64,000 nucleotides of DNA from the NCBI RefSeq assembly GCF_001458175.1, contig NZ_CYPW01000006.1:447337-511336 (forward strand), in the 5' to 3' direction. The translations under genes and the position numbers were made by a program. A model generated the notes under the pieces. The model was not told the DNA's origin. It saw nothing but the letters and a program-made list of their open reading frames with translations, and searched no databases. Position 1 is the stretch's first letter; every line of letters begins with the position of its first letter. This DNA comes from Shimia marina. GTDB taxonomy: Bacteria; Pseudomonadota; Alphaproteobacteria; Rhodobacterales; Rhodobacteraceae. Shown one piece after another: positions 18,486-28,092 of the stretch.

Positions 18486-19591
18486 GTTGGATCGGATTGA
18501 CAGATGGGCAAAACAGCTGGTTCGCCCCTGACGGTCTTGCGCAGCTGTGCAACGACCAGAGCGCAGAACAGCTGCCTGCGCACCAAATAGCTTCCAATGT
18601 ACCTCTGCGACAAGGCAGTCTCGTGGCGGAAACCCATGTGTCACCTTATGATCGGCCGCAGACCTTGCTGGGTGTCACCTCGCCCGATGGCACAGGTTTC
18701 CGGCTGACGTTGCAGGCGGTGCCGGGGGGCGGCGTTGTGCTGGTGATCCACAAGGGCGGCAAGACCTGCCACGCCGCCGTCAATCTGGATACAGGCGGGC
18801 GGGCGGATGTGCTGCGCGTGACCTATTCATGGGAAACCTCCCATGGGCTTGGTCGGTTGACGGTGGAACAACCCGGCACCTTCCGCGTCATACAGCGCAC
18901 CCTTGAAGACCCTGTGGCCCTGAGCCTGCAAGACATGAAGACCTGCATTCAAACCGAGGGCGCGCGCGTCATGTCCAGTGACATGTCCTTTCTGGCCACC
19001 TCAAACCGCATCGAACCCATCGGGCCCATGCCCAGCCTTGCGGCAGACGTTCCTATCATGACAGCAGATGGCTATCGTCTGGCGGGGCGTTTGCAGCGCG
19101 GTGACGTGGTACAGACGGCCTCCGGAGCGCTGGTTCCGATCTTGGCAAAGGTCATCCGCACCGTGCCTGCTGCCGGTCAATTCACTCCCATCCGCCTGCG
19201 TGCGCCCTATTTCGGATTGTCACAGGATATTGTCACAAGCCCGGTACAGCGGCTGGTCATCGGCGGAAGTCGTGTAGAATACATGTTTGGCGCAGAGCAT
19301 GTCTTGGTGCCCGCAGGCCATCTGCTGCATGGCAAAGCCGCCACGCGCGGCAGCCGTTTGCCACTGGCCACCTATTGCCAGTTCTTACTGCCAGATCACG
19401 AAGCCATTCTGGCCGCAGGTACCTTTGTGGAGAGTCTCAACATAGGGCGTCTGCGTCGACGGCGTGACATCCTGCGCGCAAGTATGATGTGGCAGTTTTC
19501 AAGCGCACGTCTCCCTGAACATGCCCGCGCGGCCTATCCTGAATTGCGAGAATTTGACGCGCTCACCTTGGCGGCTCAACGCGCCGCATGA
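18482..19591 (+). CDS. Hint_2 domain protein B, catalytic residues replaced
   Basis: 369 residues; the ATG overlaps the stop of gene A (ATGA), so translation is probably coupled. The first 180 residues form a beta-rich, possibly LamG-like region (GTGFRLTLQAVPGGGVVLVI; LRVTYSWETSHGLGRLTVEQ). The C-terminal Hint_2-like region starts near MPSLAADVPIMTADGYRL. Aligned by hand to protein A, the nucleophilic Cys becomes Ser and the SPLH histidine becomes Gln (TSPVQRLVI), so autocatalysis is unlikely. No signal peptide. It ends directly against a convergent gene. Partnership with protein A is inferred from coupling. Confidence 0.82.
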   Translation: MSWIGLTDGQNSWFAPDGLAQLCNDQSAEQLPAHQIASNVPLRQGSLVAETHVSPYDRPQTLLGVTSPDGTGFRLTLQAVPGGGVVLVIHKGGKTCHAAVNLDTGGRADVLRVTYSWETSHGLGRLTVEQPGTFRVIQRTLEDPVALSLQDMKTCIQTEGARVMSSDMSFLATSNRIEPIGPMPSLAADVPIMTADGYRLAGRLQRGDVVQTASGALVPILAKVIRTVPAAGQFTPIRLRAPYFGLSQDIVTSPVQRLVIGGSRVEYMFGAEHVLVPAGHLLHGKAATRGSRLPLATYCQFLLPDHEAILAAGTFVESLNIGRLRRRRDILRASMMWQFSSARLPEHARAAYPELREFDALTLAAQRAA

Positions 19592-19957
19592 TCAATGTTC
19601 GGTTTGTTCACTTTCGCTTTCTTCCCCATGGAAGAAAGGCGTCATCTGGGCAACAACCACAGAGTTTTCATCCAACGCCCGCTGCATCAGCTCCCGTTCC
19701 TGACCATCAATTTCATGCCCCTGGGCTTCACGCTCTTCAATGGTGCCATATCCGGTCACGTCCAACGGGTTGAGGTCTGCCTGCTTGAGAATGGCCACGG
19801 TCTCGCGCACGGCCTCCGCTTCATCCACACCACTGGCATAGATCATCAAAGCACCACCGGTGGCCTCTTCCGGCAGACCATCGCCATCCTTGCGCCCAAC
19901 CTGCACCAACAGCGTGTAGACCTGTTGACGGTTTTTCTTTTTCTTCTCTGTGGTCAT
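19592..19957 (-). CDS. Conserved hypothetical protein (about 121 aa)
   Basis: 121 residues from the ATG at 19957, seven bases after AGGAAAGG; an in-frame GTG two codons earlier is possible. A Lys-rich start (MTTEKKKKNRQQ) precedes a compact alpha/beta region (VYTLLVQVGRKDGDGLPEEA; ALMIYASGVDEAEAVRETV) and an acidic tail. No known motif or membrane segment was recognised. It abuts the convergent Hint protein B with no base between the stop codons. The clean ribosome site and codon pattern support a real gene; function unknown. Confidence 0.72.
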   Translation of the reverse strand: MTTEKKKKNRQQVYTLLVQVGRKDGDGLPEEATGGALMIYASGVDEAEAVRETVAILKQADLNPLDVTGYGTIEEREAQGHEIDGQERELMQRALDENSVVVAQMTPFFHGEESESEQTEH

Positions 19958-20281
19958 GTTCACGCCTTTCCTGATGACTGAGCCCTTAACGCGCGCCGGG
20001 GTTGCCGGTCAACTCCTGGCCCAATACTGACGCTGAGCAAGCTCCACTCTATCAAGTTTTAAATACTATTCCGCCCTCCTCCAAAGTGGTCAGTCACCTT
20101 TTTGAAAGGGTTCGCTCTCAATCTTCGCGAGTACATTGCGTCGCATTGCACGCCTTAAGAGTTGCACTTTCCCAAAAGCCAGCCGTCGGCTTGCTGAGCA
20201 GCGCTTAAAAAACAGATGAGGACGCAAGGCCCCAAAGTATCAGGGGCACCAACTATTTTATAGATCACCACGGAGAGCACT
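19958..20281. other. Promoter/leader region of Hint protein C
   Basis: About 320 bases without a gene, more AT-rich than its surroundings. A GCCCC/GGGGC stem-loop (20229-20247) lies 34 bases before the start of the next gene and could affect translation. No operator shared with Hint protein A was seen. Confidence 0.5.
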
Positions 20282-21862
20282 ATGCCGACTGCGTCCGAAC
20301 TCCCAATTGATACACATGCAACCGATATGGAAATGGCCGAAGCAATTTTCGGCACTGGGATAGAAATCAAGTCTGCGAGTTACACTGGGCATAGCCAATC
20401 ATCTGGCATTTACTCTGATGGCGATGACGTCGCATCCGCACTGACGCCGTCAGATACCGGCGTAATCCTGTCCACTGGACGCGCCGCTTCTGTCACCAAC
20501 AGCTCTGGTGATGCGAATATTTCTCACAGTACAACCGGGCGTATGTACACCAAAGGTGACAAAGACCTGAGCGAGCTCGGTGGTGGCAAAAGCTATGACG
20601 CCGCAGTTCTGGAAGCCAGCTTCGTACCCGAAGGCAACACGCTGACCATGCAGGTGGTGTTTTCTTCCGAAGAATATCTCGAATGGGTCGATACCGGGTT
20701 CAACGACGCGGTCGGCATTTGGGTCAATGGCGAACCCGCCGCACTCACTGTGGGGGATGGCGATATCACCATCGACAACATCAACACTGAGGACAACAGC
20801 AACCTCTATATCGACAACCCCGCTTCTGGCGAAGTGGCCAATACCGAAATGGATGGGTTGACCATCACGCTCACCCTCAAAGCACCGGTCAAGGCAGGAG
20901 AAGTGAACACGATCAAGATCGGCATTGCCGACATCGGCGACCGCAGCTACGATTCAAATCTGTTGATCGCCGGAAATTCGGTGCAATCCGCCTTGATTGC
21001 CACAGATGATGCCGTGGACATTGGCAGTGGTGCGACACGCACTGTGGATGTGCTCTCAAATGATACAGGTCCAGACGGGGCCACGCTGACAATCACCCAT
21101 ATCAACGGTCAGGAAGTCAGCGCAGGCGACAGCGTCACACTGGCCACTGGCGAGGTTGTGACCCTCAATCCGGATGGCACGCTCTCCATCACCACCGACG
21201 ACGATCTGGGCACCAACGTCTTCACCTATCAAGTTGAAGATTCAGAGGGCAACACCGACACCGGCTTTGTAAAAGTAACGACCACAACGGCGCCCTGCTT
21301 TGTAGCTGGCACAAAAATTGTCACCCAATCGGGGCTCGTGCAGGTCGAAGAGCTCAAATCGGGTATGAAAGTGCTGACTCGTGACAACGGGTTTCAATCC
21401 TTGGTATGGATCGGAACCAGCACACGCATAGCAATGGGCAAAGACGCGCCCATTCACTTCGCCAAGGGCGCACTTGGCACACATGACGCGGTTGAATTTT
21501 CTCCCAATCACCGCATTCTTTTGAAATCTTCACGCGCTGCGATGCTATTTGGCGAGTCCGAAGTGCTGGTGAAGGCGAAAGATCTGGTGAACGGCGCTTC
21601 CATCACTATTCGCGAGGATTGCGCGCCAGTGACCTATGTGCACCTGCTGTTTGAACGCCATGAAATCGTGCGCGCCAATGGTTTGGACAGCGAAAGCTAT
21701 CATCCGGGGCAGGAAACTCTGGACAGCTTTGATCTCGAAACCCGCGATGAAATTCTGCGATTGATGCCAAACACCGATGCGCTCATGGGATACGGCTATG
21801 GTCCGTCTGCCCGTATCTCCCTGCGCGCTTTTGAGGCGCAAGCGCTTATAACGGCCGCATAG
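20282..21862 (+). CDS. Choice-of-anchor-L / Hint domain protein C (paralogue of A)
   Basis: 526 residues, co-linear with protein A along its length. Shared blocks include SSGIY, TPSDTGVILSTGRA, FSSEEYLEW, YDSNLLIAG and a VCBS-like LTITHINGQEVSAGDSVTL. The Hint_2 domain keeps C339 (APCFVAGTKIVT) and H410 (FSPNHRILL), so it could still rearrange its N-terminal peptide bond. The mature end YVHLLFERHEIV is the usual end block of Hint_2. No signal peptide. A GGAGAG ribosome site precedes the ATG. It lies 120 bases upstream of the receptor-channel gene at 21983 on the same strand. Function unknown. Confidence 0.88.
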   Translation: MPTASELPIDTHATDMEMAEAIFGTGIEIKSASYTGHSQSSGIYSDGDDVASALTPSDTGVILSTGRAASVTNSSGDANISHSTTGRMYTKGDKDLSELGGGKSYDAAVLEASFVPEGNTLTMQVVFSSEEYLEWVDTGFNDAVGIWVNGEPAALTVGDGDITIDNINTEDNSNLYIDNPASGEVANTEMDGLTITLTLKAPVKAGEVNTIKIGIADIGDRSYDSNLLIAGNSVQSALIATDDAVDIGSGATRTVDVLSNDTGPDGATLTITHINGQEVSAGDSVTLATGEVVTLNPDGTLSITTDDDLGTNVFTYQVEDSEGNTDTGFVKVTTTTAPCFVAGTKIVTQSGLVQVEELKSGMKVLTRDNGFQSLVWIGTSTRIAMGKDAPIHFAKGALGTHDAVEFSPNHRILLKSSRAAMLFGESEVLVKAKDLVNGASITIREDCAPVTYVHLLFERHEIVRANGLDSESYHPGQETLDSFDLETRDEILRLMPNTDALMGYGYGPSARISLRAFEAQALITAA

Positions 21863-21982
21863 GCTCAAAGCGGGGGTGATTGCGTGGCTTTTGCGCCATG
21901 TGCCCCAAGGTCTGGCATTCCGGCGGTTGACCCAATGCAAAAAGGCGCGCAAGGGAAAGCCGGAACAATCCCGGTACTGACC

Positions 21983-23056
21983 ATGCGCTTCCTTGCCGTC
22001 GCTTTCTTCACGCTTCTGACATGTCTCCAACTGATTGTGCCCGCCTGGGCGCAATCAGGCGAAACACTTGTCTTTGCGACGGTGGATCGGCCCCCCTTTG
22101 CAATTCTCGAAGAGTCAGGACCAGCCGGTTTCAGCATCGATCTCATGCGCGCCATCGGAGATGATCTGGGCATGAACATCCGCTTTGTCGCCCAAGACAG
22201 TTTCGCCGATATGCTGGAGGTGGTGCAGAGCGGAACGGTCGATGGGGCGATTGCCAATATCTCCATCACCGCCTCTCGCGAAACCATCATGGATTTCAGC
22301 CAGCCGATCTTTGAAAGCGGCATTCAAATCCTGATGCCCGCCGAAACAGGCACGCTGGCCCGTGTTGGTGGTCTGCTCACCCGTGAAATCCTCACCGCCA
22401 TCTTGGTGGCCATGGGGCTGCTGTTTGGTGGCGGTATGATCATGTGGGTCTTTGAAAGACACCATCAGACCTATTTTGATCGCCCCGCCAAAGACGCGCT
22501 TTTCCCCTCGTTCTGGTGGGCGCTCAATCTGGTGGTGAACGGCGGCTTTGAAGAGCGCATGCCACAATCCCGTCCGGGGCGATTTTTCGCGGTGCTTCTG
22601 GTGATTTCAAGCCTCTTTGTGGTGTCGGTCTTTGTGGCCACCATCACCGCAGCCGTGACCGTCGAAGTGCTGCATGACTCCGTCGACTCCATCAATGATC
22701 TGGATGGGCGCAATGTCGGCTCTGTCGAAGGCTCAACCAGTGCGCGCTTCCTTGATACCCGTGACATTCGGTTTCGCGCCTACACCACACCGCAAGACAT
22801 GCTCGCCGCTTTCCAACAGGGCACCATCGACTCTGCCGTGTTTGACGGCCCCATCCTCGCCTATTTTGTGCGCAATGAGGCGCGCAATTCTGCCCGGCTG
22901 ATTGAGCGCGTCTATCGCCCGGAAAACTACGGCATCGCCCTGCCCACCGGCAGCGCCCTACGTGAAGCGATTGATCAATCGCTGCTAAAACTGCGCGAAG
23001 ATGGCACTTATGACACGCTACTGGAAAAGTGGTTTGGGGCCACATTCCGCCGATAG
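21983..23056 (+). CDS. GluR0-like receptor-channel: periplasmic binding domain with two-helix pore
   Basis: 357 residues from the ATG at 21983; earlier in-frame starts exist but this one gives a clean signal peptide (1-23, cleavage after AWA). Binding lobe 1 (about 26-125) has the carboxylate-binding arginine R99 in ITASRETIMDF. A TM helix (137-157), a re-entrant pore segment (172-194) and a second TM helix (201-224) interrupt the domain. Lobe 2 and the return strand follow, with DGPILAYFV. This is the layout of prokaryotic ionotropic glutamate receptors. Where potassium-type pores have TVGYGD the protein has VVNGGFEE, so ion selectivity is probably different. Ligand is unknown but likely an amino acid. 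Confidence 0.85.
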   Translation: MRFLAVAFFTLLTCLQLIVPAWAQSGETLVFATVDRPPFAILEESGPAGFSIDLMRAIGDDLGMNIRFVAQDSFADMLEVVQSGTVDGAIANISITASRETIMDFSQPIFESGIQILMPAETGTLARVGGLLTREILTAILVAMGLLFGGGMIMWVFERHHQTYFDRPAKDALFPSFWWALNLVVNGGFEERMPQSRPGRFFAVLLVISSLFVVSVFVATITAAVTVEVLHDSVDSINDLDGRNVGSVEGSTSARFLDTRDIRFRAYTTPQDMLAAFQQGTIDSAVFDGPILAYFVRNEARNSARLIERVYRPENYGIALPTGSALREAIDQSLLKLREDGTYDTLLEKWFGATFRR

Positions 23057-23072
23057 CAGCCCGCCACATAAC

Positions 23073-23104
23073 AAAAGCCCGCCTGACACAGCAGACGGGC
23101 TTTC
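23073..23104. terminator. Bidirectional terminator between receptor-channel and dapD
   Basis: AAAGCCCG (23074-23081) pairs with CGGGCTTT (23096-23103); an inner CTG/CAG pairing extends the hairpin. A-rich and T-rich flanks serve both convergent genes. Confidence 0.85.
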
Positions 23105-23127
23105 AATGTCATTCATCACGCCGGGGT

Positions 23128-23955
23128 TTAGTCGCGCAGCAGCTCGTTGATGCCTGTCTTGGAGCGGGTTTTTGCATCCACGCGCTTCACAATCACCGCG
23201 CAATAGAGGCTGACACCGTTCTTGGACGGCATGGAACCCGCAACAACCACCGAGTACGGCGGCACCTCGCCATACATCACTTCACCGGTTTCCCGATCCA
23301 CAATCTTGGTGGACTGACCGATGAAGACGCCCATGCCCAGCACGGAGCCTTCACGCACGATACAGCCTTCCACAACCTCAGAACGCGCCCCAATGAAACA
23401 GTTGTCTTCAATGATGGTTGGTCCAGCCTGCATCGGCTCCAGCACGCCACCAATGCCAACGCCGCCGGACAGGTGCACGTTTTTGCCGATCTGCGCACAG
23501 GAGCCAACTGTGGCCCATGTGTCGACCATAGTGCCTTCATCAACATAGGCCCCCAGATTCACAAAAGACGGCATCAGCACCACACCGGGCGCGATAAAGG
23601 CGGATTTGCGCACAACACAGTTCGGCACGGCGCGGAAGCCTGCGGCCTGCCATTGGTTTTCGCCCCAGCCTTTGAACTTGCTGTCAACCTTGTCCCACCA
23701 GCCGGAGCCTTGAGGGCCGCCGTCCTGCAGCTCCATATCCTTGATGCGGAAGCCGAGCAGAACCGCTTTCTTGGCCCATTGGTTCACATGCCAGTCGCCG
23801 CTCTCCAGCTTTTCCGCAACGCGCAGGCTGCCGCTGTCCAGAGCGTTCAGCGTGTCTTCAATCGCTTCACGGGTTTCGCCGGTGGTGGCAGATGTGATCG
23901 TATCGCGCGCATCCCATGCGGCTTCGATGGCGCGTTCCAGTTGGGCATTCGACAT
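23128..23955 (-). CDS. dapD: 2,3,4,5-tetrahydropyridine-2,6-dicarboxylate N-succinyltransferase
   Basis: 275 residues from [14 protein letters not shown], the typical DapD start. The C-terminal half has left-handed beta-helix hexapeptide repeats ([39 protein letters not shown]). It transfers succinyl from succinyl-CoA to tetrahydrodipicolinate in the lysine/DAP route; dapE in this window completes the succinylase branch. It follows the dehydratase gene at 24035 by 79 bases on the same strand and may share a transcript. Confidence 0.95.
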   Translation of the reverse strand: MSNAQLERAIEAAWDARDTITSATTGETREAIEDTLNALDSGSLRVAEKLESGDWHVNQWAKKAVLLGFRIKDMELQDGGPQGSGWWDKVDSKFKGWGENQWQAAGFRAVPNCVVRKSAFIAPGVVLMPSFVNLGAYVDEGTMVDTWATVGSCAQIGKNVHLSGGVGIGGVLEPMQAGPTIIEDNCFIGARSEVVEGCIVREGSVLGMGVFIGQSTKIVDRETGEVMYGEVPPYSVVVAGSMPSKNGVSLYCAVIVKRVDAKTRSKTGINELLRD

Positions 23956-24034
23956 ATTGGTAAGGCTCCGGATGACTTGGATTTGAGCTGTTCTAACGAG
24001 ATCAGGCGCAGGCGTCACGCCTTCTTTGCGACAC

Positions 24035-24958
24035 TTATTGGAAAGGGTCCGGCGCAATATTGGCGCCACAGACCAAGACAGCCACTTTTTCGCCCGGCGC
24101 AGGCACATAGGCGCCCGACATCAAGGCCGCCAGCGCCGTCGCCCCTGCGGGCTCCACCAGCTGGCGGTGCGCACGCCAAAGCGCCTCTTGGGCGCGGGTG
24201 ATCGCCGCATCTGTCACCAAAACAGACTCCGCACCAGAGGACACGGCAAGGTCAAAACAGATCTGTCCAATCTTGCGCGCGCCAAGCGCATTGGCGGCCA
24301 CACCAGAGACCTCCACATCCACAGGCGCGCCCGCAGACAAGGCCGCATTCAGCGCACAGGAGGTTTCCGGCTCCACCGCCACAATGCGGCGACGGCCATC
24401 AAACCAGGCCATCGCCCCGCCGATCAGCCCGCCGCCACCCACGGCAATCAGCACCGTATCTGCATCCAAGCCCTGCGCGTCCCATTCCAGCGCAACGGTG
24501 CCCTGTCCTGCAACCGTACCCAAAGCATCATAGGCGTGGATCTGCATCGCACCGGTGTCTTGCTCATAGGCCAAAGCCTGCTCCAGAGCCTCCGCATAGG
24601 CCCCCGGCACCACCACCAGATCAGCCCTGGCATCCCGGATCAGCGCCACTTTGGCAGGCCCCGCCATCTCCGGCACATAAATCCGCGCCTTGTGTCCCAG
24701 CTTATGCGCCGCATAGGCCACCGCCGCACCGTGATTGCCGCCAGAGGCCGCCACCAGTCCGGCTTCCGGCACATTGGACGACAACAACGTATTAAACGCA
24801 CCGCGGGCCTTGAACGTGCCGGTGTGCTGCATCTGCTCCAGCTTCACTTGCACCGGATAAGACAGGTCAAATCCCTCTGTGATGGTCACAACAGGCGTGC
24901 GCAACACATGCCCTTTGATGCGCTCAGCAGCCGCTGTAATTTCCGCGCTCCAATCCAT
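24035..24958 (-). CDS. Threonine/serine dehydratase-like PLP enzyme
   Basis: 307 residues from [14 protein letters not shown], with AGGGATG upstream. Fold type II PLP enzyme: Schiff-base lysine in [10 protein letters not shown], phosphate/substrate loop [12 protein letters not shown], and glycine-rich GGGGLIGGA. It lacks the C-terminal ACT-like regulatory domain of biosynthetic IlvA, so it is of the short catabolic type and may act on threonine, serine or 3-hydroxyaspartate. It is divergent from the LOG gene with 75 bases between, and upstream of dapD. Confidence 0.87.
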   Translation of the reverse strand: MDWSAEITAAAERIKGHVLRTPVVTITEGFDLSYPVQVKLEQMQHTGTFKARGAFNTLLSSNVPEAGLVAASGGNHGAAVAYAAHKLGHKARIYVPEMAGPAKVALIRDARADLVVVPGAYAEALEQALAYEQDTGAMQIHAYDALGTVAGQGTVALEWDAQGLDADTVLIAVGGGGLIGGAMAWFDGRRRIVAVEPETSCALNAALSAGAPVDVEVSGVAANALGARKIGQICFDLAVSSGAESVLVTDAAITRAQEALWRAHRQLVEPAGATALAALMSGAYVPAPGEKVAVLVCGANIAPDPFQ

Positions 24959-25033
24959 TTTCACATCCCTGTCACTGGTTTTGTCCGCGCGAACCCTATA
25001 GGCCTGAGACACACGCGCAAGAAGGATCACACC

Positions 25034-25867
25034 ATGAAAGACGATCGCCGTCATCCGCTCTCTGATGCGCATTCAGACCGCGAATCCGCCGCCCATGTCC
25101 CCGACACCCCGCAAACCCGTGCGCCCTCCTACCGGCTGGCTTTTGCGGATGAGGATTTTCTCTGTCGCCCAGAGCTGCGTCCTGTGCGCCTGCAACTGGA
25201 GCTGCTAAAACCGGAGCTGGCGCTGGATGCCCACGGCATTGCAAGCACCGTTGTGCTGTTTGGGGGCGCCCGCATCCCCGAGCCTGCCAAGAAAGACAGC
25301 GCCCGCACGCAGACCCTCGCAGAGCTGTCGCGCTTTTATGACGAAGCCCGCAAATTCGCCAAGATCATGACGGAAACCGGCGATGGCAATGAGAATGTGA
25401 TTGTCACCGGGGGCGGCCCCGGCGTGATGGAGGCGGGCAACCGTGGCGCGGTTGAAGCCGGGGGGCGCTCCATTGGCCTCAACATCGTTCTGCCCCATGA
25501 GCAGGCCCCAAATGAATATGTCACGCCGGATCTCTGCTTCAATTTCCACTATTTCGCCATTCGAAAAATGCACTTCCTGATGCGCGCCAATGCAATCTGC
25601 GTGTTCCCCGGTGGCTTTGGCACATTGGATGAACTGTTCGAAGCGCTGACGCTCATTCAGACCGGGCGCATGCAACGCGTGCCCTTCCTGCTGTTTGGAC
25701 GCGCCTTCTGGGAAAAGATCATCAACTGGGACGCGCTGTCTGATGCCGGCACGATTTCCGAAGATGATCTGGACCTGTTCCGCTTCGTGGAAACCGCCGA
25801 AGAGGCCGTGGACGCGCTCAACAACTGGCAGGATTTTTCCCGCCGTGAGGCCCTGCCAGGGCGCTGA
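25034..25867 (+). CDS. LOG-family protein (cytokinin riboside 5'-monophosphate phosphoribohydrolase type)
   Basis: 277 residues from the ATG at 25034, with AAGGA upstream. The lysine-decarboxylase-like Rossmann domain has GGGPGVMEAGNRGA and the LOG signature PGGFGTLDELFE. Family members split nucleoside 5'-monophosphates to base and ribose 5-phosphate. The N-terminal 70 residues are longer than in short LOGs and match the larger bacterial type. A strong terminator follows. Whether it makes cytokinin-like compounds or simply recycles nucleotides is unknown. Confidence 0.9.
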   Translation: MKDDRRHPLSDAHSDRESAAHVPDTPQTRAPSYRLAFADEDFLCRPELRPVRLQLELLKPELALDAHGIASTVVLFGGARIPEPAKKDSARTQTLAELSRFYDEARKFAKIMTETGDGNENVIVTGGGPGVMEAGNRGAVEAGGRSIGLNIVLPHEQAPNEYVTPDLCFNFHYFAIRKMHFLMRANAICVFPGGFGTLDELFEALTLIQTGRMQRVPFLLFGRAFWEKIINWDALSDAGTISEDDLDLFRFVETAEEAVDALNNWQDFSRREALPGR

Positions 25868-25894
25868 TCCCTCAAATCATAGCGACCGAATGTC

Positions 25895-25925
25895 AAAACG
25901 CCCCGCAGAAAGCCGGGGCGTTTTT
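25895..25925 (+). terminator. Rho-independent terminator after the LOG gene
   Basis: AAAACGCCCCG (25895-25905) pairs with CGGGGCGTTTT (25914-25924) around CAGAAAGC; T-tract follows. Confidence 0.9.
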
Positions 25926-25966
25926 CGTTGGACGCCATGCGCCTTAGGTCTTGGGTGTTTTCGGCA

Positions 25967-26356
25967 TTATGCCTTGGGCTTTGCCACTGCCAGAGAGGGG
26001 AAGAGATACTTGGGAAGCAAAACCCCCGCAATCAGCGCCCCAAGCCAGACAATCAGCGTCGCCGCCAAAAGGTTGGCCACACCGCCAATGGCAAAATCAC
26101 TGACCAGCAGTTCCGTGATCAAAAGACCCGCAAAGGTCACAACCAAAGAAATCCCGCCCAGCAACTCCGGGATCTTCTTTTCGGACAATTTGCGGATGAT
26201 CGGCAAGAGCACAACCGACACCACCGTGAACACCAAGACAACAATGACGCCGCCCAGCAACCCGATGGAAAATCCGGGCAAGAGCAGGCTGGCAAGAACC
26301 AAGCCAACAGCATTGGCAATCAAATGGGCGGCGGCAGACAAAACAAACTTGGGCAT
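25967..26356 (-). CDS. Small four-helix membrane protein (phage-holin-family-like)
   Basis: 129 residues with four predicted membrane helices (about 9-27, 30-53, 64-86, 95-115) and a short basic C-terminus. The pattern (HLIANAVGLVLASLLLPGFS) resembles the Phage_holin_4_2/YvlD-like family found as chromosomal membrane proteins in many bacteria. No phage gene is nearby, so a lysis role is unlikely. It lies 71 bases downstream of rlmN on the same strand. Function unknown. Confidence 0.75.
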   Translation of the reverse strand: MPKFVLSAAAHLIANAVGLVLASLLLPGFSIGLLGGVIVVLVFTVVSVVLLPIIRKLSEKKIPELLGGISLVVTFAGLLITELLVSDFAIGGVANLLAATLIVWLGALIAGVLLPKYLFPSLAVAKPKA

Positions 26357-26427
26357 GGGGTGCCTCTCCTCATGGAAATCCCCCCAATCCTACCGAGTTT
26401 CTTTTATGGGTCCAAGCCGTTACGCAG

Positions 26428-27621
26428 TCAGCCCTGCGTCATACCCGCTTCGGCCTCAATCTGTTTGCGTGATTTACGGGCCCGTTCCGTTGCGGATTTG
26501 AGCTGACCACAGGCCGCCATGATATCTTCGCCGCGGGTTTTACGGATCGGGGAGGCATAGCCCGCCTGATAGATGATATTGGCAAAAGCACGAATACGAT
26601 TGTTGGAGCTGCGCTTATAGGGCGCGCCGGGCCATTCATTGAACGGAATGAGATTGATCTTGGCCGGAATGTTGTAGCGTTTGATGTGATCAATCAGACG
26701 ATGCGCATCCTCATCACTGTCATTCACCCCATCCAGCATCACATACTCAAATGTAATGCGCTCCGAATTGGACACTTTGGGATAATCCGCCAGTGCCTGC
26801 AGCAGCTCATCAATTTTCCAGCGTTTGTTGATCGGCACCAGCACGTCACGCACATCATCCGTGGTCGCATGGAAAGAGATCGCCAAGAGGCATCCAATTT
26901 CTTCGGCTGTGCGCGCGATTTCCGGCACCACACCCGATGTGGACAGCGTGATGCGGCGACGGGAAAGCGAAATGCCTTCCGGGTCCATGGCGATCTTCAT
27001 CGCATCGCGCACATTGTCGAAGTTATAAAGCGGCTCCCCCATGCCCATCAGCACGATATTGGACAACAGACGCGTTTCATCCTTTGGTGCACCGGGCACA
27101 GGCCATTCGTTCAGATCATCCCGTGCCATCATGAGCTGCCCAATGATTTCAGCCGCCGTCAGATTGCGCACAAGCTTCTGTGTGCCAGTATGGCAGAAGG
27201 AACAGGTCAGCGTGCAGCCCACTTGGGAAGAGATACACAGCGTGCCGCGATCATCCTCGGGGATGTAGACCACCTCAACCTCATGCCCACCGGCAATGCG
27301 CACCAGATATTTGCGCGTGCCATCCTCAGACACCTGTTTGGTGATCACCTCAGGAATGGCGATCTCAAAGGTTTCATCCAGCTCGGCGCGATAGGCTTTG
27401 GACAGGTTGGTCATCGCATGGAAATCACGCACGCCCCACTGGTAGATCCACTGCCAGATCTGGCCCACCCGCATCTTGGCCTGCTTTTCTTTGGTGCCAT
27501 TCGCAATCAGCGTTTCGCGCATCTGCTCACGCGTCAACCCAACGAGGTTGATCTTGCCACCTTCCGGCAGCTTGCGGGGAATGGTCATCACGTCCTGCGT
27601 GATTGGCGCGGAGGTACTCAT
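26428..27621 (-). CDS. rlmN: 23S rRNA (adenine-2503-C2)-methyltransferase
   Basis: About 397 residues from [11 protein letters not shown]; an in-frame ATG at 27636 adds five residues and neither has a strong ribosome site. The radical SAM cluster motif is [11 protein letters not shown], and the C-terminal catalytic cysteine is in [11 protein letters not shown], as required for the methyl-Cys mechanism. It methylates A2503 of 23S rRNA and A37 of some tRNAs in the cytoplasm. Length and motifs are normal. Confidence 0.94.
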   Translation of the reverse strand: MSTSAPITQDVMTIPRKLPEGGKINLVGLTREQMRETLIANGTKEKQAKMRVGQIWQWIYQWGVRDFHAMTNLSKAYRAELDETFEIAIPEVITKQVSEDGTRKYLVRIAGGHEVEVVYIPEDDRGTLCISSQVGCTLTCSFCHTGTQKLVRNLTAAEIIGQLMMARDDLNEWPVPGAPKDETRLLSNIVLMGMGEPLYNFDNVRDAMKIAMDPEGISLSRRRITLSTSGVVPEIARTAEEIGCLLAISFHATTDDVRDVLVPINKRWKIDELLQALADYPKVSNSERITFEYVMLDGVNDSDEDAHRLIDHIKRYNIPAKINLIPFNEWPGAPYKRSSNNRIRAFANIIYQAGYASPIRKTRGEDIMAACGQLKSATERARKSRKQIEAEAGMTQG

Positions 27622-27785
27622 GGCTCTGGGACTCATCTGGGAATTCAAGCGCTGCAGATACACCATTTAAGGGCTTTTGCAAATATTGCCAGAAAACACC
27701 CTTAACATCGTGATCAACTGACAGACCCTGTCAGTTGGCCTGTGCGACAGACGGCGCATCACATGACACAGAAAAGGAGCACCCC

Positions 27786-28091
27786 ATGTCCGTGATTGAA
27801 ATCGTGCGCTTTCGCCTGAACGCTGGCGTCACCTCGACACAGGCCACAGCTGCTTGGGAAAAGTCCCAAAGTTTTGCCCAAAGCCAGCCCGGCTTTCTGC
27901 GCCGCCGCATCGCCACAACCTCGGATGGGGAGTGGATCGACGAAGTGGAATGGGAAAGCCTTGATCACGCCCATGCCGCAAGCGCAGCGTTTGATCCGGA
28001 GGCCCATCCAGAATTGATGGACCTCGTGGCCATTCTGGATCAGACTTCCATGACCATGACCCATTACACCATCCAAGGCAGATCGTCTTAA
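27786..28091 (+). CDS. Small dimeric alpha-beta barrel-type protein (ABM-like)
   Basis: 101 residues from the ATG at 27786, preceded by AAAGGAG. Sequence (IEIVRFRLNAGVTSTQATAAW; QPGFLRRRIATTSDGEWIDEVEW) matches the general ferredoxin-like ABM/stress-response barrel pattern, but no catalytic residues are recognisable. It ends one base before the start of the WYL regulator at 28093, so the two are co-transcribed, and the small protein may act on or sense the regulator's ligand. Function inferred only loosely. Confidence 0.75.
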   Translation: MSVIEIVRFRLNAGVTSTQATAAWEKSQSFAQSQPGFLRRRIATTSDGEWIDEVEWESLDHAHAASAAFDPEAHPELMDLVAILDQTSMTMTHYTIQGRSS

Positions 28092-28092
28092 A

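Noticed and set aside
25967-26356. Prophage remnant suggested by the holin-like protein
   Set aside because: No endolysin, integrase, capsid or tail gene is nearby; the family is common as a chromosomal membrane protein.
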